Below are positions 6,044-14,767 of a stretch of DNA of 19,462 bases, piece after piece (the first letter of the stretch is position 1; each line of letters begins with the position of its first letter). The stretch is from Deltaproteobacteria bacterium UBA5756 (GTDB lineage Bacteria; Desulfobacterota; Syntrophorhabdia; Syntrophorhabdales; Syntrophorhabdaceae). The DNA is taken from positions 1-19,462 of the forward strand of contig DIFE01000012.1 in NCBI GenBank assembly GCA_002418985.1, written 5' to 3'. The position numbers and the translations under genes were made by a program. The notes beneath the pieces are model-generated. The model did not search any database, was not told the origin of the DNA, and worked only from the letters and a program-made list of their open reading frames with translations.

Positions 6044-7189
6044 TCAGTGGAAGTGCTTGTATCTGTCGACGATCGAAGGCAACACACCGATCACGGAGTC
6101 AATATCCCGATTTGTTGTGTCCCTGCCTAAACTCAGACGTAGCGCCCCCCGTATCAGCTCGTTAGATAACCCCATCGAAAGGAGCACATGCGACGGCTCG
6201 GTACGGGAAGAATTGCAGGCGGAACCGTTCGAGACGCATATTCCCTCCAGTCGGAGCGCGATAAGCATTGATTCGCCGCTGACGCCCGCGACGCTGATAT
6301 TCACATTGTTGGGAAGCCGTGTGACGGGATGGCCGTTCAGGTGCACACCTTCGATAGCAGAGATCATTCTTTCAATCAGATTGTCGCGCATTACTGAGAT
6401 GGTGACTGCGTCTTCAAGCATCGTCCCGGATGCCACCTCCACCGCTTTGGCGAAACCGACAATCCCCGGTACATTTTCGGTGCCTGCCCTGTAATGTCTC
6501 TCCTGTTCGCCGCCGTGAAGGGTTGGAGCTATTCTGACACCTTTTCTGATATACGCTATACCGACTCCCTTCGGGCCATAGAGCTTGTGCGCGGATGCTG
6601 AAAGGGCATCAATGCAAAGATCGTCGACATCTACCGGGATATGTCCCAGTGTCTGGACGGCATCCGTATGAAAGAGGATTCCCCTGCACCTGGCTATACG
6701 ACCCAGTTGGGCAACAGGTTCTATCGTACCCACTTCATTATTGGCATGCATTATCGAGATCAGAATGGTCTTGTCCGTGATCGCCCGGACCAGATCATCG
6801 GGGTGGACGACACCGTGCTCGTCAACGGGAAGGTATGTCACTCTGCAGCCATTTTCGCCAAGAAACCGGCACGTGTCTAGTACGGAATGGTGCTCGATGG
6901 AACTCGTAATTACGTGATCACCTTTTTGCCTGTTGGCGGTGACTATCCCCTTGATTATGACATTATTTGCCTCGGTTCCACCGCTGGTAAAGTAAATCTC
7001 TCCCGGTGAAGCACCGATGAAATCCGCTATTCTTCCCCTTGCATCCTCGAGAGCTGCTTTCGCCTCATATCCCCGGGTATGGATACTGGAGGGATTTCCA
7101 AAGACCTGAGAAAAGTAGGGGAGCATTGCATCGAGCACATCGTGATGTACGGGAGTCGTAGCCGCATGGTCAAGATAGATGACATCCAT
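6044..7189 (-). CDS. NifS/IscS-like cysteine desulfurase
   Basis: A 381-residue PLP enzyme that removes sulfur from cysteine for Fe-S cluster or other sulfur-transfer chemistry. It begins MDVIYLDHAATTP, the usual start of the NifS group. Visible key residues are SGGTEANN in the PLP-binding region, H100 in IEHHSVLD, D176 in HTDAVQT, the Schiff-base lysine K202 in SASAHKLYGPKG, and the persulfide cysteine C325 in SNGSACNSSRTEPSHVL. Start ATG 7189 has GGGAG five bases upstream; a TTG at 7201 in frame is the alternative. No IscU/NifU scaffold gene is nearby. The gene lies 24 bases after a small protein gene and just before the MFS gene. It may serve the Fe-S oxidoreductase encoded at 9279-11246, but that link is inference. 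Confidence 0.88.
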   Translation of the reverse strand: MDVIYLDHAATTPVHHDVLDAMLPYFSQVFGNPSSIHTRGYEAKAALEDARGRIADFIGASPGEIYFTSGGTEANNVIIKGIVTANRQKGDHVITSSIEHHSVLDTCRFLGENGCRVTYLPVDEHGVVHPDDLVRAITDKTILISIMHANNEVGTIEPVAQLGRIARCRGILFHTDAVQTLGHIPVDVDDLCIDALSASAHKLYGPKGVGIAYIRKGVRIAPTLHGGEQERHYRAGTENVPGIVGFAKAVEVASGTMLEDAVTISVMRDNLIERMISAIEGVHLNGHPVTRLPNNVNISVAGVSGESMLIALRLEGICVSNGSACNSSRTEPSHVLLSMGLSNELIRGALRLSLGRDTTNRDIDSVIGVLPSIVDRYKHFH

Positions 7190-7213
7190 GGTATCTCCCA
7201 AGCCTTCAATCCC

Positions 7214-7459
7214 TTAGGAAAAATCGACAGGCATGAGGGGGCAATGCTCCAGATCCCATTCCCGCTTGGGAACCAGGTAGTAGGTCACCCTATCCCATGC
7301 CTGTCCTCTTTCTGTATCCTGGTCCGACGTGCTTTCGAACTCAAGATCCAATCTCATCCTCTCCAGGTCCTGTTTCGTCCCAGTCTCTATAGATTCTTCG
7401 AAACCATTCCTGTTCCTGATCAAATTGAACTGCTCAATGGCAACATCCTGAACCTTCAC
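7214..7459 (-). CDS. Small protein of unknown function, paralogue A of the pair at 7214 and 14385
   Basis: An 81-residue soluble, highly charged protein starting at GTG 7459, one base after the symporter stop, with AAGGA about eight bases upstream inside the end of the symporter gene. The core FNLIRNRNGFEESIETGT, then a charged helix, then DRVTYYLVPKREWDLE, aligns with the 67-residue protein at 14385-14588. The shared pattern is LI-x-N-x-NGFE, then GT, an acidic/basic helix, then (R)xTYY(L/I)xPxxEW. I do not know a named family. The tight packing between a symporter and a cysteine desulfurase argues for a real, co-translated gene. The conserved aromatic and tryptophan positions suggest a small folded binding domain. 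The ten residues before the core are absent from the paralogue. Confidence 0.7.
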   Translation of the reverse strand: MKVQDVAIEQFNLIRNRNGFEESIETGTKQDLERMRLDLEFESTSDQDTERGQAWDRVTYYLVPKREWDLEHCPLMPVDFS

Positions 7460-7460
7460 C

Positions 7461-8951
7461 TTATATTCCTTCGTGCCTTTTGCTCGTCACTGCTGCGAAA
7501 AACTCCTCTGTTTGTTCCTTCGGCGGAGCGGGGGTTAAGTAAGTAACGATGATAAGCGTAAGAAAACCAGCAATAAGAGCGAACATCCCTGGAAGCATTC
7601 CCATCGCAAACGACTTCGGGAGAAGACCTATCGGCAACGCGATGGATATGAACTGCGAAACCAGGATAGACGCCAGCGCTCCATATTTGTTGCATCTCTT
7701 CCAGAAAAGAGCGGCCAGCGCGGGAATGATCATGCAGGCAAAACCACCAAAACTCCATTCGATAATACTGATGATGCCCTTCGGTTGCGCCAGGGACAGC
7801 ACGAAGGCGAGAACGGCAAAGGCAACTACGAGAATTCGGCTTAACGCAACGTCGCGCTGAAGAACGGTCTTTACTTTTCGTGCGGGGACAAAGAAGTCTT
7901 TTGTGAGCATCGTTCCCACGGTAAGCAGCTGGGCATCCACCGTAGACATATTGGCGGCAAATATGGTTGCGCCGAGTATTCCCGCCATCCAGACAGGGGC
8001 TGTTTTTACGAGGATCATGGGCAGGATGTTATCTGACGCCGCCCCCTGGAGACCGGGCACTATGAGCCTGCTCCACATACCGAGGTAGCCCATGAAGAAC
8101 CATATGAACAATCCCGCAATTGGATAGATAATGATCGTTTTCTTGAGATCGGAGGCACGGTTCCCAATGAGAAGTCGGGAAAAGACCTGGGGAAACATCG
8201 GCACTGCAAGAGACACGATGACACCGTAACTGAAGAAGGTTAGAATGGGCATCTTCGACCTGTTGAGCAACTCCGGATATTTTTCTGCTATCTGCCTCGT
8301 GACACTACCAAAACCATCAAAGATTGATACCACGTAGAAATAGATGATCGTCGCGCCAATGATGAAGACGAGCGTCTCCAAGATATGCGTCCACACCGTG
8401 CCGCGCATCCCTCCGAATGCCACATAGAGCGTAACGATAGAGGCTGTAATCAGAACGCCCGCCCAGTATGGAATATAGCCCTGTGTGAGGCCGAAGAATG
8501 TTCTTCCTCCACCTATAAAACCGACCATGATATAGGGGACCACATAAAAAAGGAGCAAAGCGCTCGAAAGGTAGCGAAGGGGATTGCTTTTCCACCTCTC
8601 GGCAAACAGATCGGAGATGGTCATGATGCCGAACTTCTTGCCCAGCATCCATGATCTGTGCCCAATAGTATAAAATAATAACGGGGTAAGCCATGCCCAG
8701 GCGCTGGCGAAATACGCCCAGGAAACCCAACCCTTGTGATAGGCAAGACCGGGGCCTCCGATCAGCGCTACAGCTGAAATGTTCGTAGCGTAAACGGCGC
8801 AGAAAAGGGAAAAGAACTTAAATTCCCTGCTGCCCATGAGGTAGTCTTCCGCCGTTGCCTTGCTGCGACTGTAACTCAACATCCCGAGGAAGAGACAAAG
8901 GAGCATGTATGCGCCAAGAATGGAGAGTATGATGATATTATTGGTTGGCAT
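7461..8951 (-). CDS. Sodium:solute symporter (SSS family)
   Basis: A 496-residue membrane protein with about 13 helices. It starts with an extracytoplasmic N-terminus and first helix (IIILSILGAYMLLCLFLG), followed by SRSKATAEDYLMGSREFKFF, the usual SSS loop before helix 2. The helix-8 region ATIFAANMSTVDAQLLTVGT (about residues 325-345) contains the serine/threonine residues that bind Na+ in this family. It imports a solute using the sodium gradient; relatives carry proline, pantothenate, acetate or other organic acids, and the substrate here is not evident. ATG 8951 follows a very strong AGGAGG-rich ribosome binding site and overlaps the end of the small membrane protein gene by 14 bases. 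The frame is open upstream, but that part is antisense to the small gene and not membrane-like. Confidence 0.9.
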   Translation of the reverse strand: MPTNNIIILSILGAYMLLCLFLGMLSYSRSKATAEDYLMGSREFKFFSLFCAVYATNISAVALIGGPGLAYHKGWVSWAYFASAWAWLTPLLFYTIGHRSWMLGKKFGIMTISDLFAERWKSNPLRYLSSALLLFYVVPYIMVGFIGGGRTFFGLTQGYIPYWAGVLITASIVTLYVAFGGMRGTVWTHILETLVFIIGATIIYFYVVSIFDGFGSVTRQIAEKYPELLNRSKMPILTFFSYGVIVSLAVPMFPQVFSRLLIGNRASDLKKTIIIYPIAGLFIWFFMGYLGMWSRLIVPGLQGAASDNILPMILVKTAPVWMAGILGATIFAANMSTVDAQLLTVGTMLTKDFFVPARKVKTVLQRDVALSRILVVAFAVLAFVLSLAQPKGIISIIEWSFGGFACMIIPALAALFWKRCNKYGALASILVSQFISIALPIGLLPKSFAMGMLPGMFALIAGFLTLIIVTYLTPAPPKEQTEEFFAAVTSKRHEGI

Positions 8952-9177
8952 CTTGTCCCCCCTCCTTTTCGTCGCTGTCTTCCCAAACATTGTAGACGGT
9001 GTATACAACAAGGGCATAGCCAGCAAGCCAGATAAGGAGCTGATAGATCTCCGGCCAGGATAGCCAGTTAAATAGTAATGGCTTGAAATCCTTTCCCCAC
9101 CACCAAAAATCTGCACGGATCAACATAAGAATCACAGCGAGGGCATAAACGATACGCTCCTTGGTTGTTCGTTTCAT
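8938..9177 (-). CDS. Small membrane protein encoded with the symporter (DUF3311-like)
   Basis: A 79-residue protein with two predicted membrane helices (about residues 8-23 and 43-62), a WWWGKDFKPLLFNWLSWPEIYQ loop between them, and an acidic tail (WEDSDEKEGGQD). Small two-helix proteins of the DUF3311 type are often encoded immediately before SSS symporters and are thought to be accessory subunits. This position and topology fit, although the sequence match itself is only approximate. Its end overlaps the symporter start by 14 bases, so the two are translationally coupled. The start ATG 9177 has GGGGTGG about four bases upstream. Confidence 0.72.
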   Translation of the reverse strand: MKRTTKERIVYALAVILMLIRADFWWWGKDFKPLLFNWLSWPEIYQLLIWLAGYALVVYTVYNVWEDSDEKEGGQDANQ

Positions 9178-9240
9178 AGACCACCCCTATATGTTTTGTT
9201 TTGGGCGCCATAAGCCACTCAATGTTCTTTTATTGTATCC

Positions 9241-9256
9241 TGCCAATTTCGAACCA
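9241..9256 (-). promoter_or_regulatory. Weak candidate sigma-54 promoter for the symporter operon
   Basis: On the minus strand the site reads TGGTTCGAAATTGGCA. The essential GG and GC are exactly ten bases apart, as sigma-54 promoters require, but the flanks deviate from TGGCAC-N5-TTGCA. It would start transcription near 9230, about 50 bases before the small membrane protein gene. The match is much poorer than the two other sigma-54 sites in the window, and the operon could instead be read through from the oxidoreductase gene ending at 9279. Confidence 0.3.
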
Positions 9257-9278
9257 ACCCATCCTGATAAATCCACGA

Positions 9279-11246
9279 TTAGATCCTCACACCCACCTTA
9301 TATCCTTCGTGCACCGCCGTGTGCATCCAACGGGGTAAAACGCTGTCCCCCACCAGGTAAACCTCATCGGTAAGATATTCCAGTTCCGTAAAAAGTCCCT
9401 GAACCGATCTCCGCGGACCTGCGACAATGACAATGTCTGCTTCAAGAGGAATCGTGTCACCCCTGGCGTTGGTGACCGTAACACTGGCGTCTTTGATCTC
9501 CATGACCTTTGCTTCTGTCAGGACCTTGATGTTGAACTCTTTTACCCAGGCGGCATGCCTCCACTTGAATGTGGTGCTCACGTCCGTGTCGGCCCGCCTG
9601 TCTCCCGTTATGACCCACGCCTGATTTCCCTGGGCTGCAAAATGTTCCGCCGCGATCAACCCTACCTTGCCCCCCTCAATGACAACAACCTTCTTCCCGG
9701 TGACCCTCGGATTGGCTTCAAGGACATCAAGGGCCATTGACACCAAAGGCTTTTCGATGCCGGTTATGGCCGGCTTCCCTATCGTTGCTCCGGTAGCTAC
9801 AACCACGACATCCGGCGACTCTTCCTGGCAAGTCTGCTTTGTGAACTCGGTACCCAGGCAAACCTTAATATTGCGCTTCTTCAGTTGATTCTCGTAATAC
9901 CCGATGAGCTGCAGCAGATTCTCGCCTCCCTTGACCTCTCTTGCGGCAGAGATCACCTGCCCTCCCAATCTCTCCTTTTTCTCATACACGATGACTTCAT
10001 GTCCCCTCTGAGAAGCCGTGACGGCGCATTCCAGACCGGCAATACCTCCGCCGGCGACAATTACCTTTTTTCTTCGCGCGGCGGTGGTGATGTGATATTC
10101 CGGCTCCATCTCATGGCCAAGAACAGGATTAAGCGTGCATATGTACGGCTGGTTTGCAAAAAGTTTGGCGAGACACATGAGGTCACCGATACACGGTTTT
10201 ATCTCCTCTATCCGGCCGCCTGCCGTCTTCTGAAGGATCTCCGGGTCCGTCAGTCCGGGCCGGCATATTTCCCAGAAGTCAATCCAGCCTTCCCCTATTG
10301 CCCGTTCGGCTATCCTCGGGTCCGCCAGTCGTGGACCAAAAGACAGGGGAACCTTCGTGATGCGTTTCTTTGCGTTTGCAGCAAAAGGTATCCAGTGATC
10401 ATAAGGTACGTCCCTTCCCAGTGCGCCGCTCCGGGACTCATGCCAACCGATAACCAGGCTGATCAGGTCGACACCGGCTGCCTCGGCCATCTCCATGAGC
10501 AAAATACATTCCTCATTGGTATTGCCTCCATATTCTTCCATTAACTCTGTGGCATTCAGTCGGACTGAAACGAGGAAATCGTCGCCGCAGGCCTTCTTGA
10601 TGGCCTTCACGATCTCCACCATGAGTTTGCCTCTCTTTTCGGCGGATCCCCCCCATTCATCCGTGCGCCTGTTGGTATAAGGGGAAAGGAAGCAGGACAT
10701 GAGATATCCCATGAAACTTGCCGCCTCAACGCCGTCAAAATTTGCCTTTTTTGCGCGGACCGCCGCATCGGCATGATCTTGAATCGACTCGTAGATCTGG
10801 TCCACGGTCATCTCCCGGGGAGGACGAAAATGTTTCAGCGTTTGTTCCACGGCTGACGGCTGAATGCAATAACCCACATCGATCCCGCCATACCTCCCTG
10901 CGTGAAGGATCTGCTGTATGGCTATCCCACCGGTCTTGTGGAATATGTCAGCCACTTTGCTCAACCCCGGGATGTACTTGTCATCACTTATACTGACCTG
11001 GCTCCAATATGCCTTTCCGAGACCGAGCTTGTCCGGGTAAGCACCCTGATTGGTCACGATCCCGCATTCCATGTTTGCGATCACCCTGTCCCGTGCATAT
11101 TCCCGCTCGCTGTATGTTCCGTCCCTGTTGTTGAAGTTCGACACACAGCATGCCGCCCACTTCACCCGGTTCGTAGTCTCGAATTTACCAATTTTACCTT
11201 TCGAAAATATATTCGGAAAGTTTTTCTGCGCGACTGATACATCCAT
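9279..11246 (-). CDS. FMN/FAD old-yellow-enzyme-type oxidoreductase, 2,4-dienoyl-CoA reductase/TMADH-like
   Basis: A 655-residue protein of the FadH/trimethylamine-dehydrogenase class. The N-terminal FMN TIM barrel (about 1-340) includes IQQILHAGRYGG, the loop FMGYLMSCFLSPYTNRRTDEWGGS with the likely catalytic tyrosine, and GWHESRSG with the likely catalytic histidine. A cysteine segment for a [4Fe-4S] cluster spans 352-370. The C-terminal FAD/NAD(P)H half (from about 400) has VIVAGGGIAGLECAVTASQRG and a second Rossmann motif. Family members pass electrons from NAD(P)H through FAD and the cluster to FMN to reduce enoyl or similar double bonds. Oddly, the second cluster ligand is Asp: C352-x2-D355-x2-C358-x11-C370. 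ATG 11246 follows AAGGAGGA. A strong sigma-54 promoter lies just upstream. The substrate is unknown; an unsaturated aryl- or cyclohexadienyl-CoA is one guess. Confidence 0.88.
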   Translation of the reverse strand: MDVSVAQKNFPNIFSKGKIGKFETTNRVKWAACCVSNFNNRDGTYSEREYARDRVIANMECGIVTNQGAYPDKLGLGKAYWSQVSISDDKYIPGLSKVADIFHKTGGIAIQQILHAGRYGGIDVGYCIQPSAVEQTLKHFRPPREMTVDQIYESIQDHADAAVRAKKANFDGVEAASFMGYLMSCFLSPYTNRRTDEWGGSAEKRGKLMVEIVKAIKKACGDDFLVSVRLNATELMEEYGGNTNEECILLMEMAEAAGVDLISLVIGWHESRSGALGRDVPYDHWIPFAANAKKRITKVPLSFGPRLADPRIAERAIGEGWIDFWEICRPGLTDPEILQKTAGGRIEEIKPCIGDLMCLAKLFANQPYICTLNPVLGHEMEPEYHITTAARRKKVIVAGGGIAGLECAVTASQRGHEVIVYEKKERLGGQVISAAREVKGGENLLQLIGYYENQLKKRNIKVCLGTEFTKQTCQEESPDVVVVATGATIGKPAITGIEKPLVSMALDVLEANPRVTGKKVVVIEGGKVGLIAAEHFAAQGNQAWVITGDRRADTDVSTTFKWRHAAWVKEFNIKVLTEAKVMEIKDASVTVTNARGDTIPLEADIVIVAGPRRSVQGLFTELEYLTDEVYLVGDSVLPRWMHTAVHEGYKVGVRI

Positions 11247-11278
11247 AGATCCTCCTTCACTGGGTTTTGAGACATTGT

Positions 11279-11294
11279 TGCAATGCATATGCCA
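11279..11294 (-). promoter_or_regulatory. Sigma-54 (-24/-12) promoter of the oxidoreductase gene
   Basis: On the minus strand the site reads TGGCATATGCATTGCA. It matches the sigma-54 consensus TGGCAY-N5-TTGCA at every defined position, and the GG and GC are separated by ten bases. It would start transcription near 11268, giving a leader of about 22 bases that contains the AAGGAGGA ribosome binding site. The adjacent kinase/sigma-54 activator pair on the opposite strand is the obvious regulator. Confidence 0.8.
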
Positions 11295-11312
11295 GCAATC
11301 ACGACATTAAAG

Positions 11313-11330
11313 TGCCATGAATTCATGACA
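11313..11330. promoter_or_regulatory. Palindromic candidate activator site (CATGAATTCATG core)
   Basis: A perfect 12-bp palindrome, CATGAATTCATG (11316-11327), extends outward to TGxCATGAATTCATGxCA with one mismatched pair. It lies in the 244-base intergenic region between the oxidoreductase and the histidine kinase, centred about 54 bases upstream of the predicted sigma-54 transcription start. This is closer than most enhancer sites, so it could instead control the kinase gene or act as a repressor site. A partly similar sequence occurs upstream of the ligase gene at 16569-16586. Confidence 0.5.
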
Positions 11331-11490
11331 TTACGTGCTGTCCTCCTTTAAGAAAACCGGTAAACAAAGGAAATGTTTTTTCCGAATGGAAAGATATTTT
11401 CCCATCGGGTCCTTTAGGCTTGTTACTTTTCTTCCCGGCAACAAATGTGGAGGTCTTGCTAATAAAACATCCCGCTGATAAACTGAGGTT

Positions 11491-13003
11491 GTGGCAAGTC
11501 TTAAAGAAGTTCTGACAGAACACAGGCAGGAAATTGCCGGCAAATGGGGCCCCAGGCTCCATACTACAATTGGTTCGAAATACAGAACCCGGCCCTCAAA
11601 CGAACTGCTCCTCCTGACCTCCGAAGCAACGGACGCAAACTATGAAGCACTTATCAACAAGGATTTCTCGAAGCTTGACAGCTTTATTGAGAAGATCACA
11701 AAACTGAGGCTGGAGTCCGGGTTTAAACTTTCTGAAGTTCAGAAGGCCTTCGATCTCTATCGCATGATCGTTACCCCGATCATGACCAGAGAAATGGATG
11801 GGATCGACCTTTCACGCGCCCTGGCGAGATTAAACGTTATCCTCTCTTACACGATCACCCATTTCAGTGATTATTTCCAGTCGCTGCATGAAAAAGCAGT
11901 CAGGGATTATGCGCAGACACTCGAAATCGAGGTTGCAGAGAGGACGCGGGAACTTTCTGAATCCGAGGCAAAATACCGTGTTCTGGTGGAAGACATCAAT
12001 GATGGTTACTTCATAAATCACAACGGCAGGATAGTATTCGCCAACAGGTCCTTCTGCGAAATGCATGGATACACTATAAATGAAGTGATAGGCAAACCGT
12101 ACATCAAGTTCGTTGCACCTGAATCGGTCGAAAAGGTATGCTCCTTTTATAATAAACGACTGCAGCACGAACACGTGCCCGAACAGTATACTTTTTTGCG
12201 GCTCCACAAGAATAATACGGGACTGCCGACGGAAAACAAGGTCAAGCTCATATATTATGCAGGGAACTACGCAGCCGCGGGAATCTGCAGAGATATCACG
12301 GAAAGGGTCAAGATGGAAGAGCGTATTCGCGAATCTGAAAGTCTGGCCCACATCGGTCAGCTTACCACGTCTCTGGCCCATGAGCTGAGAAACCCGCTTT
12401 CTTCGATCAAAATGACAATCCAAATGCTCCTTGAAACGAAGAGCTTCGATAGAGACAACACCAAGGCGTTGGAGATATCCGCGAAGGAAATCATCAAGCT
12501 GGAAAGGACCCTGTCCGAAATGCTCGATTTCGCCCGACCGGTAAAGCTGGAAAAGGAGCTCATCTCCATGGACGAAGTAATCCAATCCTGTCTCGATGTC
12601 CTTGACGCAAGGATCAAGGAACACAGGATAACCCTGCGGCAAAAAACCATGAGCCACGTTCCCGCCCAATGGCTGGATCGCGGCAAAATGGAGCAAGTCA
12701 TCATAAATATCCTCTTAAACTCTATCGAAGTACTGCCCCGAAGGGGGACCATATCAATTGCGGTCAGGCTGCACGATGGAGATAAGTCCGAGGCGTCAGT
12801 TGAGATAAGCGACAACGGGCCCGGAGTGCATGATGACGATCTGCCATACATTTTTGATCCTTTCTTCAGCAAGAAACCGGGCGGTACAGGGCTCGGCTTA
12901 TCGAATGTGAAGAAAATCGTGGAGGCCCACGGCGGCAAAGTGGTGGCGTACACGAAGCGAAAAAGGTTCTGTCTATCCTTTCACGTACCTCTGAAGGTGG
13001 GCC

Positions 13004-13011
<8 letters not shown>
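11491..13011 (+). CDS. Cytoplasmic PAS-domain sensor histidine kinase with RsbRD-like N-terminus
   Basis: A 506-residue soluble kinase with no membrane helix. Residues about 8-130 form an all-helical domain resembling the RsbRD N-terminal (globin-like sensor) domain. A coiled-coil linker (KAVRDYAQTLEIEVAERTRELSESEAKY overall) leads to a PAS domain (about 160-275, ending GICRDITERV). HisKA follows with phospho-acceptor H297 in SLAHELRNPLSS, then HATPase_c with DNGPGV and GTGLGLSNVKKIVEAHGG. It should autophosphorylate in response to a cytoplasmic signal and pass phosphate to the response regulator encoded next, whose gene overlaps its last eight bases. The start is GTG 11491, with GAGG only two bases upstream; that spacing is tight, so the start is the least certain part. 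By context the signal could be the catabolic substrate. Confidence 0.87.
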
Positions 13012-14350
<1,339 letters not shown>

Positions 14351-14384
14351 CAATGCAAGAGTGCGTGAATGCGGGGGTGAATCA

Positions 14385-14588
14385 ATGATCTATTACCTGA
14401 TTGAGAATGAAAACGGGTTTGAAACACTCGTCTTCGAAGGAACCGAAGAAGAGGCCCGGCGCGAGAAGATACGCTTTGAAGAGAATTGCGATTCCGGCGC
14501 GTCTGAAGATAAAGAGCCATGGCCGCGGACCACATACTACATTTTACCGGAAACCGAATGGACAAAGCCGATTGGATGTATGCATTGA
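14385..14588 (+). CDS. Small protein of unknown function, paralogue B of the pair at 7214 and 14385
   Basis: A 67-residue acidic, soluble protein. It reads MIYYLIENENGFETLVFEGT, then a charged helix, then WPRTTYYILPETEW and a short tail with one cysteine. It aligns over nearly its whole length with the 81-residue protein at 7214-7459, sharing LI-x-N-x-NGFE, GT, and TYY(L/I)xPxxEW. ATG 14385 has GGGGGTG about eight bases upstream; the frame is open eight codons further to a GTG at 14361, which is less likely. It lies 34 bases after the sigma-54 activator and is probably the third gene of that operon. No known family is recognised, and no metal-binding or catalytic motif stands out. Confidence 0.7.
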   Translation: MIYYLIENENGFETLVFEGTEEEARREKIRFEENCDSGASEDKEPWPRTTYYILPETEWTKPIGCMH

Positions 14589-14600
14589 GGAGAAATTCGA

Positions 14601-14739
14601 CTGCGGGAGATCAAGCGTTGGAGCTTATGAGATGGAGTACCCGGACTCTCGTTCGCCGAGTTCCCGGAACATGCGGGGACGACATGTTATCCCATCCAGG
14701 GGCTGATGCTCATAAGCAGGCAACGTGATTCTCCCGCAG
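14601..14739. repeat. 139-bp element with 31-bp imperfect terminal inverted repeats (MITE-like or structured RNA)
   Basis: The left end (14601-14631) and the reverse complement of the right end (14709-14739) share CTGCGGGAG, ATCA, CGTTG and GCTTATGAG in the same order, with small gaps. That is roughly 27 matches over about 32 positions. The 77-base interior contains further inverted segments, for example AACATG (14668-14673) with CATGTT (14683-14688). There is no ORF and no clear target-site duplication at the ends. It begins 12 bases after the second small-protein gene and ends 28 bases before the stop of the convergent ligase gene. It could be a small non-autonomous mobile element, a bidirectional transcript-ending structure or a structured RNA. 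Confidence 0.6.
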
Positions 14740-14767
14740 GTATAATCATCCTGTTTCAATACAGGGG

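Noticed and set aside
11323..11562. 79-codon minus-strand ORF across the oxidoreductase/kinase intergenic region
   Set aside because: It runs antisense over the kinase start, lacks a ribosome binding site and covers the palindrome; composition does not look like a protein.
11830..12696. 288-codon ORF antisense to the histidine kinase
   Set aside because: A long frame, but the plus strand carries a complete kinase with all motifs; it is an antisense shadow.
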